Source: JAVBWO01 sp036677375 (GTDB lineage Bacteria > Bacillota > Dehalobacteriia > UBA4068 > UBA4997). Taken from it: a stretch of DNA of 64,000 nt. Positions 17,323 to 26,390 of this stretch are shown here, piece by piece. Position 1 is the stretch's first letter, and each line of letters begins with the position of its first letter. The stretch is from positions 91,549-155,548 of the forward strand of contig JAVBWO010000002.1 of NCBI GenBank assembly GCA_036677375.1. The letters are read 5' to 3'. A program made the position numbers and the translations under genes. The notes under the pieces are model-generated. The model worked only from the letters and a program-made list of their open reading frames with translations. It was not told the DNA's origin and searched no databases.

Positions 17323-19392
17323 ATGAAACACAGAATTGGTGTAGACATCGGGGGAACGTTTACTGATTGCGTCGTCATTGATGAAAGCGGCAAGATTAAT
17401 ACCTTTAAGGAATTGTCCACCCCGGAAGATCAATCCATCGGACTCTACAATGTAATTAAAAAAGCAGCCGAATACTTTAACCGGAGCCTGGAAGAGTTTT
17501 TGGGTGAAGCAGAGATCTTTGCTCATGGCACAACAGTTGCAACCAATACTTTGCTGACCGGAACAGGCGCCAAAACCGGTCTGATCTTGACCGAAGGGTT
17601 CAGAGACACCATCGAAATGAGGAGAGCCCATAAAGACAATATCTGGGATTTGTTTTTAAAGGTTGCGCCTCCCCTGGTTCCCCGCTACTTGCGGCTTGGC
17701 GTTACCGAACGTCTGGATTATAAGGGTGATGTGATTACTCCTTTGGTGGAAGAAGATGTGGAACGCATTTGTGACGAATTTATCAAAGAAGGCGTTACCG
17801 CAGTAGCCATTTGCACCTTGTTCTCTTACTTAAATGATAGTCATGAAAGAAAAATTAAGGAAATCGTGGAACGCCGCATGCCCAATGCTTTTGTTTCCCG
17901 GTCTTCCGAAGTTTTACCTCAGATCCGTGAGTATGAACGGCAATCCACTACGGTTGCCAACGCCTATGTGGGGCCGAAGCTGACGGTTTATCTGACCAAC
18001 CTGGAACAGAAACTCAAAAGAGACGGCTTGAAGAAGGCTTTCTACGTCACTGCTTCCAATGGCGGTATGATGACGGCCGACACCGCCATCCGCCATGCTT
18101 CCGCTACCTTGCTTTCCGGTCCTGCTGCTGGTGCTTCAGGCGCCATGTTCTTTGCGCGCCTCATGAACCGGCCCAACCTGATCCTGATGGATATGGGCGG
18201 TACCTCTTTTGACGTGACCTTGATCAATGATGCAAAAGTCACTTTAAGCACCGAAGGCGAGATTGCCGGCTATCGTGTAGCGAAACCCATGATTGATATC
18301 AATACCATCGGCGCCGGCGGCGGTTCCGTTGCCTGGATCGACCAGGGCGGTATGCTCCGGGTCGGCCCGGAATCCGCTTATTCTTATCCCGGCCCTATCT
18401 GCTACAACCGCGCCGGTGTAAAAACAGCAGTTACCGATGCTAACCTCTTATTGGGTTACTTAAATAAAGATTACTTCCTGGGTGGTGAAATGCAGGTTAA
18501 TTACGAAAAATGCCGTGACCTGAGCATCCAAAACATCGCCAAGCCTTTGAACATGTCCTTAGAAGAAGCCATGGTTGGAGTCTTCCGGATCGTCAACCAG
18601 AATATGGCGGACGCCACCAAGGTGGTTTCCGTACAAAAAGGTTATGATCCCCGGGAATATGCTTTGGTCAGCGCCGGCGGCGCTTGCTCCATCCATGCCT
18701 GTAAAATCGCGGAAGAAGTCGGCTCCACCGTGGTGATCGTTCCCATGGCCGCTTCCGTATTCTGTGCTTTGGGTATGCTGGAATCCGATATTCGCCTGGA
18801 TCATGTCCGCAGCTTCAATGATTTCATTCCCGGTATCAACCTGGATGCATTCAATGATATTATCGCCAAGACCGAAGCTACCGCCATGGAAGAGCTCCTT
18901 TCCGAAGGCGTTGAGAAAGAAAAGACCTCTCTTCTGCGCTTTTTGGATATCCGTTATGTGGGACAGCACCACGAAGTTACCGTTGCGATGCCCAATGACT
19001 GCAAGATTGACGCAAGCCATATTGCCGAGATCAGTGCTACCTTCCATGCCGCTCATGAAAGACTTTACAGCTATTGCACGCCGGAAACCCCTCTGGAAAT
19101 CATCAACCTGCGCGTCACGGCAGTGGGTCATGTAGACAAGACCGGTCTGGAACCCATGCCTTTGGTAGCGAATCCCGATTCTTCCTCCGCCATTAAGGGC
19201 AAACGCCCCGTCTTCTTTGAAGAGGGTATGGATTGGGTCGACACTCCCGTTTATGACCGCAACAAGCTGAAACCTGGCAACACCTTAGCCGGTCCTGCCG
19301 TTATTGAAGAACGGATTACCACGATTATCGTTCATCCTAATTGGAATGCCAGGATAGACGAATTCGGCAATGTCATCATGGAGGTGAAATAA
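17323..19392 (+). CDS. hyuA: Hydantoinase/oxoprolinase subunit A (ATP-dependent)
   Basis: A 689-residue HyuA-type protein. The ASKHA-type nucleotide-binding motif GVDIGGTFTDCVVID is at residues 4-18, followed by AHGTTVATNTLLTGTGAKTG and later DMGGTSFDVTLI and GAGGGSVAWID, as in N-methylhydantoinase A and 5-oxoprolinase. Together with HyuB it hydrolyses a hydantoin-type ring with ATP to the N-carbamoyl amino acid. ATG follows AAGGAGGG. It overlaps hyuB by one base (TAATG), so expression is coupled. Substrate could be hydantoin, N-methylhydantoin, hydantoin propionate or an oxoproline; the downstream carbamoyltransferase favours a carbamoyl product. Acetone carboxylase subunits are related but normally come with a small third subunit, absent here. 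Confidence 0.92.
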   Translation: MKHRIGVDIGGTFTDCVVIDESGKINTFKELSTPEDQSIGLYNVIKKAAEYFNRSLEEFLGEAEIFAHGTTVATNTLLTGTGAKTGLILTEGFRDTIEMRRAHKDNIWDLFLKVAPPLVPRYLRLGVTERLDYKGDVITPLVEEDVERICDEFIKEGVTAVAICTLFSYLNDSHERKIKEIVERRMPNAFVSRSSEVLPQIREYERQSTTVANAYVGPKLTVYLTNLEQKLKRDGLKKAFYVTASNGGMMTADTAIRHASATLLSGPAAGASGAMFFARLMNRPNLILMDMGGTSFDVTLINDAKVTLSTEGEIAGYRVAKPMIDINTIGAGGGSVAWIDQGGMLRVGPESAYSYPGPICYNRAGVKTAVTDANLLLGYLNKDYFLGGEMQVNYEKCRDLSIQNIAKPLNMSLEEAMVGVFRIVNQNMADATKVVSVQKGYDPREYALVSAGGACSIHACKIAEEVGSTVVIVPMAASVFCALGMLESDIRLDHVRSFNDFIPGINLDAFNDIIAKTEATAMEELLSEGVEKEKTSLLRFLDIRYVGQHHEVTVAMPNDCKIDASHIAEISATFHAAHERLYSYCTPETPLEIINLRVTAVGHVDKTGLEPMPLVANPDSSSAIKGKRPVFFEEGMDWVDTPVYDRNKLKPGNTLAGPAVIEERITTIIVHPNWNARIDEFGNVIMEVK

Positions 19393-21158
19393 TGAGCACC
19401 ACAACCACGACAAAGAAGAAAGAATTTGAAGGCGCCCGTGACCCCATTACTTTCGCTGTTGTTTATAATCGGCTTCTCACCATCAACCGCGAAATGGGCA
19501 TCACCATGATCAACACCTCCATTTCCCCTATTTTTGCTGAGGTTCACGACTTTTCCTGCGCCATTTGCGACTGGGATAACCGTATCGTGTCCCAGGTGGA
19601 CGGCGTGCCTTCCCATACGGCTTCCGCTATGGAATCTGTCCGTGCGGTCAGTAAGTATTTTGGTGACGACATCCATCCCGGAGATGTATTTGTTATGAAT
19701 GATCCCTATTTGGGTGGTACGCACCTCCAGGACGTTACCATCATGAAGCCCATTTTCTTTGATAACCGTCTGCAATTTGTCGCTATCAACCGTGCCCACC
19801 ACGGTGATGTCGGCGGCATGGAAGCAGGCTCTTATTGTCCGGCGGCTACTGAGCTGTTTCATGAAGGGATTCGTATCCCGCCACTGCGGATCTATAAAAA
19901 TAACGAGCCCATCCAAGACGTGATTGATATGATCCGTATCAATACCCGTATGCCGGAAGACCTTTGGGTGGATATGAAAGCGCAAGTCGCTTCCTGCTGC
20001 GTTGGGGAAAGACGGATCTTGGAAATGATGGAAAAATACGGCGAAGAAAAGACCCGTGAAACCATCGAAGACATCCATCTCTATGCCGAAAGCAGAATGA
20101 GAGCGGAAATCGCCAAATTGCCCGACGGTGTATATTATGGGGAAGCCACTCTGGACTCCGACGGGTTTACTGATACTCCCATTGACATCAAAGTGAAAAT
20201 TGAGATCAAAGGCGACGAAGCCTTTGTTGATTTCGACGGTTCCAGCCCTCAAGTGACAGGTCCCAGCAATTCTCCTATTGCTAACACAGCGACTTGTGTC
20301 TATGTTGCATTCCTCACAACTGTTACCACTCCGGATATCCCTCATAATGAAGGGGTATACCGTCCTATCAATATTACCGCGCCGGAAGGCAGCGTCGTCA
20401 ACTCCAATTTCCCGGCTCCGGTAGCTTATTGTACTCTGGATACCGCTTGTGCGATTTTGGAAGCCTGCTGGATGGCTTTGGCTCCCATTTTACCTGATCG
20501 GGTTCCCGCCGGCTGGAACCGGTGGAACGGTCCTTCCATCACCGGGATCGATCCCAGAAACGATAATTTTTACGTCATGTTTACCTTCAATGGTTTCGGC
20601 GGCGCCGGCGGCGCCAAGAACTTTGACGGCCGCCATTATATTGGCGACGGCATTGACTTGGGCGGTTTGATTGCTCCTAACATCGAAACTAATGAAGTAT
20701 CTTATCCTCATATCACCGAGTTCAACGAATTCACCACCGATTCTTGCGGTGCCGGTGAATTCATTGGCGGCTGTGGTGCCAAATACCGCATTAAATTCTA
20801 TGATGAACATCCTTCCGTCGTCATGTTCGGCGATGGCCGCGTCTATCCGCCTTACGGCCTTTTCGGCGGTCAGCCCGGTACATGCAATATGTCCTATGTG
20901 AACGAAGGGGAAGCAGACGAATGCTTGCTCCCCGCCAAAGGCGCCAACGACCTGAAGGCCGGCGATACTTTTACCACCTATCCCTCCGGCGGCGGCGGCT
21001 GGGGCGACCCCAAGAAACGTCCTGCCGAACAAGTAAGATGGGATGTTAAGAATGGCTTGATTTCCGTGGAAAATGCCAAAAAGAATTTTGGCGTAGTTTT
21101 AGAAGGACCCGAATTGACCCTAAATGAAGAAGAAACCAATAATTTACGGAGGTGCTAA
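19392..21158 (+). CDS. hyuB: Hydantoinase subunit B
   Basis: A 588-residue HyuB/N-methylhydantoinase B family protein, with the family blocks DVFVMNDPYLGGTHLQDV near residue 100, AINRAHHGDVGGMEAGSY and, near the C-terminus, GGGGWGDPKKRP. It pairs with HyuA to form the ATP-dependent ring-opening enzyme. The start at 19392 overlaps the stop of hyuA, and its own stop overlaps the next start. Length is normal (about 520-600 residues). Confidence 0.93.
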   Translation: MSTTTTTKKKEFEGARDPITFAVVYNRLLTINREMGITMINTSISPIFAEVHDFSCAICDWDNRIVSQVDGVPSHTASAMESVRAVSKYFGDDIHPGDVFVMNDPYLGGTHLQDVTIMKPIFFDNRLQFVAINRAHHGDVGGMEAGSYCPAATELFHEGIRIPPLRIYKNNEPIQDVIDMIRINTRMPEDLWVDMKAQVASCCVGERRILEMMEKYGEEKTRETIEDIHLYAESRMRAEIAKLPDGVYYGEATLDSDGFTDTPIDIKVKIEIKGDEAFVDFDGSSPQVTGPSNSPIANTATCVYVAFLTTVTTPDIPHNEGVYRPINITAPEGSVVNSNFPAPVAYCTLDTACAILEACWMALAPILPDRVPAGWNRWNGPSITGIDPRNDNFYVMFTFNGFGGAGGAKNFDGRHYIGDGIDLGGLIAPNIETNEVSYPHITEFNEFTTDSCGAGEFIGGCGAKYRIKFYDEHPSVVMFGDGRVYPPYGLFGGQPGTCNMSYVNEGEADECLLPAKGANDLKAGDTFTTYPSGGGGWGDPKKRPAEQVRWDVKNGLISVENAKKNFGVVLEGPELTLNEEETNNLRRC

Positions 21159-22303
21159 TGATGTTTGAAATTAAAAAAGTGGCTGTATTAGGTGCTGGTA
21201 ACGGTGGTTTTATGAGCGCGGCCGATATGTCTGCCAACTTGGGTTATGAAGTAGCGATCTTTGGTCTGCGCCCCGGCCGTTTAGACGGCGTCAAGAGAAC
21301 CGGTACCATTGAGGTCTTGGATATCGATTCCAAATCCACCGGCGTTTTCGGTAAAATTGCTTTGGCCAGTGAAAATATTGCAGAAGTAATCAAAGATGCG
21401 CAAGTCATTCTGGTTCCCGTTCCTTATTCCGGCACGGAAAAATATGCCAGATTGGTTGCTCCTTACTTAGAAGACGGTCAAGTCGTGATTTCCCTGGGCA
21501 AAGGCGGCGCTTCTCTGACCTGGGCCAAAGTATTGAACGAATTGGGTATCACTAAAAAAGTATATCTTGCTGACTGCAATACCTTACCTTATGGCGCTTC
21601 CCGTATGAACGATACCCAGGTCCGCTTGGAAGCCAGAACCCAAAACCTGATGTTTGCCACCTTCCCCTCCAAAAATATGGATTTTGTGATGGGCGTCGTC
21701 AGCCAGCTCTATCCCGCCAAACATGGCTATGAACTGCGCCGCGGTCAAAATCCCATCGATAGCTTGCTGGTAGACTATAACGCTATTACCCATACGCCTC
21801 CTATGATCTGCAATTCAGCCAGAATCGAAACGGGCGACCCCGATTTCCATCTCTTTGGCGTTAAAGAAAACACCCCCGCTGTTTGCAACGTTATGGAACG
21901 TTTGGATCGTGAAAGAATGGCCATCGGTGAAAAATTAGGCATGAAACAATACACACTAGAAGAAGAAATCAGAATGGTCAAATGGAACAGAGACGGCGTT
22001 GACACTGTATTGCCTTTCTATGAAGCCATTCACACGCCTTTCTTAGAAGTATGCGAAGGTCCTTTCAAACTTGATGTCCGCCATCTGACGGAGGATATCC
22101 CCTACGGCTTGGTTACTTATGAATCGCTTGGTAAAATGCTGGGCGTTCCCACTCCTGTGGCTTCCGCCATCATCACCATTGCCGAAGGACTCTTGAACCG
22201 GGATTTCCGTGGCATGGGCAGAACCGTTGAAGATATGGGCTTTGATCCCAACTGGTCTGTGGAACAATTGAAAAACTATCTCTATGCAGGGGAAGCGAAC
22301 TAA
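21158..22303 (+). CDS. NAD/NADP octopine/nopaline (opine) dehydrogenase family protein
   Basis: A 381-residue member of the octopine dehydrogenase family. The N-terminal dinucleotide loop is VLGAGNGGFMSAADMSANLG (residues 10-30). The C-terminal domain holds HTPPMICNSARIE near residue 210 and DVRHLTEDIPYGLV near residue 308, the family hallmark RxLTEDxPxGLV. These enzymes join or split an amino acid and a 2-oxoacid through an NAD(P)H-linked secondary amine. The start is ATG 21158 (TAATG overlap with hyuB, GGAGG 5 bases upstream) or ATG 21161. Sitting between hydantoinase and carbamoyltransferase, it could oxidise an N-substituted amino acid released from the hydantoin. That role is inference. 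Confidence 0.87.
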   Translation: MMFEIKKVAVLGAGNGGFMSAADMSANLGYEVAIFGLRPGRLDGVKRTGTIEVLDIDSKSTGVFGKIALASENIAEVIKDAQVILVPVPYSGTEKYARLVAPYLEDGQVVISLGKGGASLTWAKVLNELGITKKVYLADCNTLPYGASRMNDTQVRLEARTQNLMFATFPSKNMDFVMGVVSQLYPAKHGYELRRGQNPIDSLLVDYNAITHTPPMICNSARIETGDPDFHLFGVKENTPAVCNVMERLDRERMAIGEKLGMKQYTLEEEIRMVKWNRDGVDTVLPFYEAIHTPFLEVCEGPFKLDVRHLTEDIPYGLVTYESLGKMLGVPTPVASAIITIAEGLLNRDFRGMGRTVEDMGFDPNWSVEQLKNYLYAGEAN

Positions 22304-22357
22304 GCATTGCCGTTTTGAGCAGTGCAAAACAAATAACGTAAACAAGGAGGATCACAC

Positions 22358-23350
22358 ATGCAAAAATTGAAAGGCAAAAATTTCATTGACATCAAAGATT
22401 TTACCGGTGAAGAACTTAGCTTTATTTTGGACGTAGCCAAAACCCTGAAGCAGGATTGGAAAATGGGACGCCCGCATGAATTGCTCCGCGGGAAATCTTT
22501 GGCCGGGATTTTCGCCACTCAATCTACCCGTACCAGCTGTTCTTTCGAGACGGCTATGACTGCTTTGGGCGGACATATGCTGTGGCTGGACAAAAACCGC
22601 ATTTGGAGCGGTTCCGCCGGAGCGGAAAACTGGCATGACACCATTAAGACGCTGACCCGTTATGTACATGGTATTGCCTATCGTCCCGTTGACAGAGAAA
22701 TATTGGAGCAAACGGTTGAGTTGGCCGATGTTCCGGTAATCAATGCTTCCTGCCCGGTGGAACATCCTACTCAGGCTTTGGCGGATATCATGACCATGCA
22801 AGAGCATGGCGGCGGCAGTGTAAAGGGTGCAAAGGTTGCCTTCTGCTGGGGCTACGGGGAATTAAATCCTCCTTGCGGTCTGCCTAACTCTACCATGGAA
22901 ATGGCTGCCAAATTAGGCTTTGAAGTTTGCCTCGCCTGCCCCGAAGGCATGGATCCCGATCCCAGTTATATCGAAAGGTGTACTGCGGCGGCTCCAATAA
23001 CCGGCGGCAAAGTCTCCATCGTCCGTTCTTATGAAGAGGCGACTAAAGACGCCGATTTTATCAATGTTTATTCTTGGGTATCTCCTGAGATTTTTAAAGA
23101 AGGGCCGGAAACCGGCTACCGCGGCAACCCAGAATTTGCCGCTTACAAAGCTACTTTACACAATTGGTGCGTTACCAAAGATGTGGTCAATACCGCTCCG
23201 AAGCATGTAAAGGTGATGCACTGCCTGCCCGCCGCCCGTAATGAAGAAGTGACCGACGAGGTTCTCGATGGCCCGAATTCTATTATTTTCGACGAAGCGG
23301 AAAACCGGATGCATACCATTAAAGCTTTGTTAGCTTTGCTTTTAGGATAA
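22358..23350 (+). CDS. Atypical ornithine/aspartate carbamoyltransferase family protein
   Basis: A 330-residue carbamoyltransferase. The carbamoyl-phosphate site is intact: STRTS near residue 56, HPTQALAD near residue 130, and HCLPAARNEEVTDEVLDGP near residue 288, followed by AENRMHTIKALL. The amino-acid side differs from true ornithine enzymes: the SMG loop is replaced by NVYSWVSPEIF, and the usual GD-N-N segment reads WGYGELNPPCGLPNSTM. This suits a catabolic YgeW-like enzyme that moves a carbamoyl group from an N-carbamoyl compound to phosphate. RBS AAGGAGG precedes ATG. Following hyuAB, it would yield carbamoyl phosphate, a source of ATP through carbamate kinase, which is not in the window. 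Arginine synthesis genes are absent nearby. Confidence 0.88.
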   Translation: MQKLKGKNFIDIKDFTGEELSFILDVAKTLKQDWKMGRPHELLRGKSLAGIFATQSTRTSCSFETAMTALGGHMLWLDKNRIWSGSAGAENWHDTIKTLTRYVHGIAYRPVDREILEQTVELADVPVINASCPVEHPTQALADIMTMQEHGGGSVKGAKVAFCWGYGELNPPCGLPNSTMEMAAKLGFEVCLACPEGMDPDPSYIERCTAAAPITGGKVSIVRSYEEATKDADFINVYSWVSPEIFKEGPETGYRGNPEFAAYKATLHNWCVTKDVVNTAPKHVKVMHCLPAARNEEVTDEVLDGPNSIIFDEAENRMHTIKALLALLLG

Positions 23351-23363
23351 CAGTTAGCAAAAA

Positions 23364-23403
23364 GGATTCATAGCGCTTTTTGGCTTTTGGGCGCTATGAA
23401 TCC
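23364..23403 (+). terminator. Hairpin after the carbamoyltransferase gene
   Basis: A 13-bp perfect inverted repeat GGATTCATAGCGC with GCGCTATGAATCC around a 14-base loop. There is no T run after it on either strand, so it may be a 3'-end stabilising stem or operator rather than a terminator. Confidence 0.5.
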
Positions 23404-23515
23404 ACCAATTTGGCAAATATGCGGATAGGAGGGGTCCTATTACGATTTTGTAATTATTTATTATTCATGTATCAAGGTATAATGCAGAGCAAAATTAAAT
23501 ATGGAGGTGAATCGC

Positions 23516-24889
23516 GTGACAAACGATAACGTATCTTTACAGCATGGTAATATCGGTACTTTGGACTGTGTCATGATTCTCGTAGGTGGGATGGTGGGGA
23601 GCGCGATCTTTTCTTTGTCCGGCATGACCTATGTACAGGCCGGACCCGCATCTATTTTTTCCTGGATCCTAGCAGCTGTTATTTTGCTTCTTTATGGTTT
23701 GCAGGTTGCAGAACTTACCTCGATCTATCCCCGGTCCGGCGGGATTTATGTTTATCCTTATGAAGCGTTGGGAAAAAGCAAAAAAGGGAAAGAAGCTTGG
23801 GGCTGGTTCTCCGCTTGGGGTCTTCTCAACGTTAACATTTTCGGCGCCGCATTCTCCGCGATTTATATCGCAACTTATTTGGGTGTTGCGTTCCCTGCTT
23901 TGGGTACTTATCAAATTCCCTTGGCCATTCTTGTCTGCGTTATCTGTACATTGTTGAATGTATTGAACGTCTCTGTGATGGGTAAGACCAACATCATTTT
24001 AGTCCTTGGATTGATTGTCGCGATGTTGCTTTACGCTTTTAACGGATTTGGCCATTTTAGTGCCGCCAACTTTACGCCTTTCTTTACCCAAGGCACCGGT
24101 GGCGGCGGCGGCTTCATCAGCGCCATCCCCACTGCAATGCTGGCCTATGGTGCTATCATCTCTGTGGCCATGATGGTTACGGAAGTGAAAAACCCCAAGA
24201 AAACCGTATCCAAATCTATGATCATTTCCATGATTATCACGGTTGCCATGTATGTTATCGTTCTCATTTCCACCATCGGGATGATCGGTGTGCAATATCT
24301 TTTGGATAATCCCGGCATGACCTATATTCCTATGTTTGCTGCTGCTTGGTCGGTATTGTTTAATTTGCCTTGGATGGTGCCAGTGATTTCCATTGCGGCG
24401 GTTCTGGCGCTGACCACGACGCTTTTGGTATTGACGGCTGCCGCTTCCCGGGTCACCGCGGCTGTTGCGGCAGACGGTCTTCTGCCCAAAGGCTTGGCAA
24501 AAGTTAATGAGAAGAATGGTGTTCCCGTTCGTGCCACCATCGCGGTCATGGTTCTGACCACAATCCTGTCTTGTCTACCTCAATTTACTGCCCAGATCGT
24601 TAACACCGGCGCCATTTGCTCGGCAATTACCGTTATCATTGTTGCGGTCACTTTGTTGGCGGCTCGGAAGCAAAATGCCTACGTGGAAGGTAACTTCAAA
24701 CTGGGAGGCGGTGCTTTCTTCCCCATTCTTACGATCCTTTTAGTTGCGTTTTTCATTATCCCCGGCGTTTTTCAACTCTGGAGCTATTGGCGTTTAACTC
24801 TTTATTGGTATATTGCGGGCGTCGTGATTCTACTGATTGCCTTTGCTGCCAATAAAAATTCTGCTGCTGCCAATCAAAAATCTGCATAA
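23516..24889 (+). CDS. APC-family amino acid permease
   Basis: A 457-residue integral membrane protein with about twelve hydrophobic segments, of the amino acid-polyamine-organocation family. The first helix carries the substrate-binding glycine motif GGMVGSAIFSLSG, and ELTSIYPRSGGIYVYPYEALG is the typical segment after helix 2. GTG at 23516 is 8 bases from GGAGG; an upstream in-frame ATG at 23501 would overlap that site. A -10-like GGTATAATG precedes it, so it may have its own promoter as well as read-through. It probably imports the substrate of the surrounding pathway or exports an amino-acid end product. The compound is not predictable. Confidence 0.92.
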   Translation: MTNDNVSLQHGNIGTLDCVMILVGGMVGSAIFSLSGMTYVQAGPASIFSWILAAVILLLYGLQVAELTSIYPRSGGIYVYPYEALGKSKKGKEAWGWFSAWGLLNVNIFGAAFSAIYIATYLGVAFPALGTYQIPLAILVCVICTLLNVLNVSVMGKTNIILVLGLIVAMLLYAFNGFGHFSAANFTPFFTQGTGGGGGFISAIPTAMLAYGAIISVAMMVTEVKNPKKTVSKSMIISMIITVAMYVIVLISTIGMIGVQYLLDNPGMTYIPMFAAAWSVLFNLPWMVPVISIAAVLALTTTLLVLTAAASRVTAAVAADGLLPKGLAKVNEKNGVPVRATIAVMVLTTILSCLPQFTAQIVNTGAICSAITVIIVAVTLLAARKQNAYVEGNFKLGGGAFFPILTILLVAFFIIPGVFQLWSYWRLTLYWYIAGVVILLIAFAANKNSAAANQKSA

Positions 24890-24925
24890 GCCAAAATTCT
24901 ATATCAATTTACAAAAGCCGTATTC

Positions 24926-25015
24926 CTTGACCGGCAAGAGGCTTTAAACCTCTTGCCGGATCAAGAAATCTTAACTTCGAAAAACCCTGCAGCGGCGGCA
25001 TTGCCGCCGCTGCAG
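24926..25015 (+). terminator. Two tandem GC-rich hairpins after the permease
   Basis: The first is CTTGA-CCGGCAAGAGG with CCTCTTGCCGG-A-TCAAG (24926-24965). The second is CTGCAGCGGCGGCA with TGCCGCCGCTGCAG (24987-25015), followed by TTGTTTATA. Together they could partly terminate transcription before the PreA-like gene. Confidence 0.6.
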
Positions 25016-25091
25016 TTGTTTATAGAACCAATTTTGGAATGAATGACCATACAGGATTCATTTCCGTTAAACAAATAAGGAGGATATACTT

Positions 25092-26267
25092 ATGGATTTA
25101 AGTGTAAAAATCGGTGGCGTAACATTAGATTCCCCCATTATTTCTTCATCTTGCGTGGATGGCAAAGACGGCCAGCGGATTAAGGACATCAGCGAGTTCA
25201 ATTTAGGGGCGGCTACCACCAAAACCATCGTGGCCAATATGCAAAAAGACGTGTTGCCCAACATGAAGATGGTCAAAGGCGGCAGTATGATCAACTGTGT
25301 TTTTGGAGCGAATCTCACCGCTAAACAATGGTTTGAAGAAGAAATGCCCATTGCCTTGGAAGCGGGAATCCCCATCATTGCCAATCTGGCAGGGACGCAT
25401 CCGGGCGAAAGCGTTGAATTAGCCAAGGCTGCGGAAGCTGCCGGCGCCAGCATGATCGAGTTGCCCACCGCTTGTCCACATATGGCCAATGTACTTGAAG
25501 TGATGTATCCCGGATTGAAAATGGTTTTGCCGGAGGTTCACGATCCTTCCGATTATGCCCGCACGGTGGAAGCTGTTAAAAAGGCGGTCAATATTCCCGT
25601 CATTTCCAAATTCAGCGCCATCTATCATTATAATGTGAAAGATTGGGCCAAAGCCGTCGTGGAAGCCGGGGCGGACGCTATTTCGGCCGCGGACAGCATT
25701 GGTCCCGCCATCGGTATCGATATTGAGACCGGGCAGCCTCTTTTGGGTGGTCCCCGCGGTTACGGCGGCCTCACCGGTACCGCCATCAAACCCATTGTTT
25801 TGAAGATGGTTTTAGAGATTGCTGAAACGGTGAATGTCCCTATCATTGGAATCGGCGGTATTTCTACCGGCGCGGATGCCGTGGAATACATGATGGCCGG
25901 CGCCACGGCGGTAGCACTGGCCACCTCCAGCACGGTAAAAGGTTATGAGATCTATGCCGATATTTATGACGAGATCCAAGCTTTTATGAAACGGAAGGGC
26001 TATAATAGTCTTTCTGATTTCCGAGGCCTGACTTTGCAAAGGATCAAAGAACGGGAGCAAAATCATAAACAGATCATTCATGATATCGTATTGCCCGTCC
26101 GTACCAATGCTAAGTGCACTGTTTGCGGCAATTGCTTAGACGCCTGCACTTATGGAGCCATTGAAATGGGCGAGACACATCCCATTTTCATCCAGGAGGC
26201 TTGTCATGGCTGCGGCCTTTGTGCTTCTGTTTGCGCACAAAAAGCCATCGAACAAAGATATTTTTAA
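25092..26267 (+). CDS. PreA-like dihydropyrimidine/dihydroorotate dehydrogenase family protein
   Basis: A 391-residue protein with an FMN-binding DHODH-type TIM barrel (residues 1-310) and a C-terminal pair of 4Fe-4S clusters (CTVCGNCLDACTYGA, CHGCGLCASVCAQKA). This is the domain layout of PreA, the catalytic subunit of NAD-dependent dihydropyrimidine dehydrogenase. LPTACPHMANVLEVMYPG takes the place of the usual SCPxM segment, and the loop after it is not like that of pyrimidine-reducing enzymes. No PreT, the GltD-like partner, lies beside it; the GltD module in the 10342-13920 protein could serve. ATG follows AAGGAGG. It likely reduces or oxidises a heterocycle or imide in this pathway. The substrate is unknown. 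Confidence 0.82.
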   Translation: MDLSVKIGGVTLDSPIISSSCVDGKDGQRIKDISEFNLGAATTKTIVANMQKDVLPNMKMVKGGSMINCVFGANLTAKQWFEEEMPIALEAGIPIIANLAGTHPGESVELAKAAEAAGASMIELPTACPHMANVLEVMYPGLKMVLPEVHDPSDYARTVEAVKKAVNIPVISKFSAIYHYNVKDWAKAVVEAGADAISAADSIGPAIGIDIETGQPLLGGPRGYGGLTGTAIKPIVLKMVLEIAETVNVPIIGIGGISTGADAVEYMMAGATAVALATSSTVKGYEIYADIYDEIQAFMKRKGYNSLSDFRGLTLQRIKEREQNHKQIIHDIVLPVRTNAKCTVCGNCLDACTYGAIEMGETHPIFIQEACHGCGLCASVCAQKAIEQRYF

Positions 26268-26390
26268 ATCAGGAAACCGGAAATAGGGTTTTATAGGGCT
26301 TGCTCCGATCAGCTTTATTCCCGAGATATAGAACAATGTACCCTGGCTATTTCGAAGAACGAAACGGAAAATTCTGAGAGGGGGTTCGAT

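Noticed and set aside
25532..25570. Loss of the catalytic Cys of dihydropyrimidine dehydrogenase in the PreA-like protein
   Set aside because: As I recall it, bacterial PreA also lacks a Cys at the position of the mammalian enzyme, so absence is not informative.
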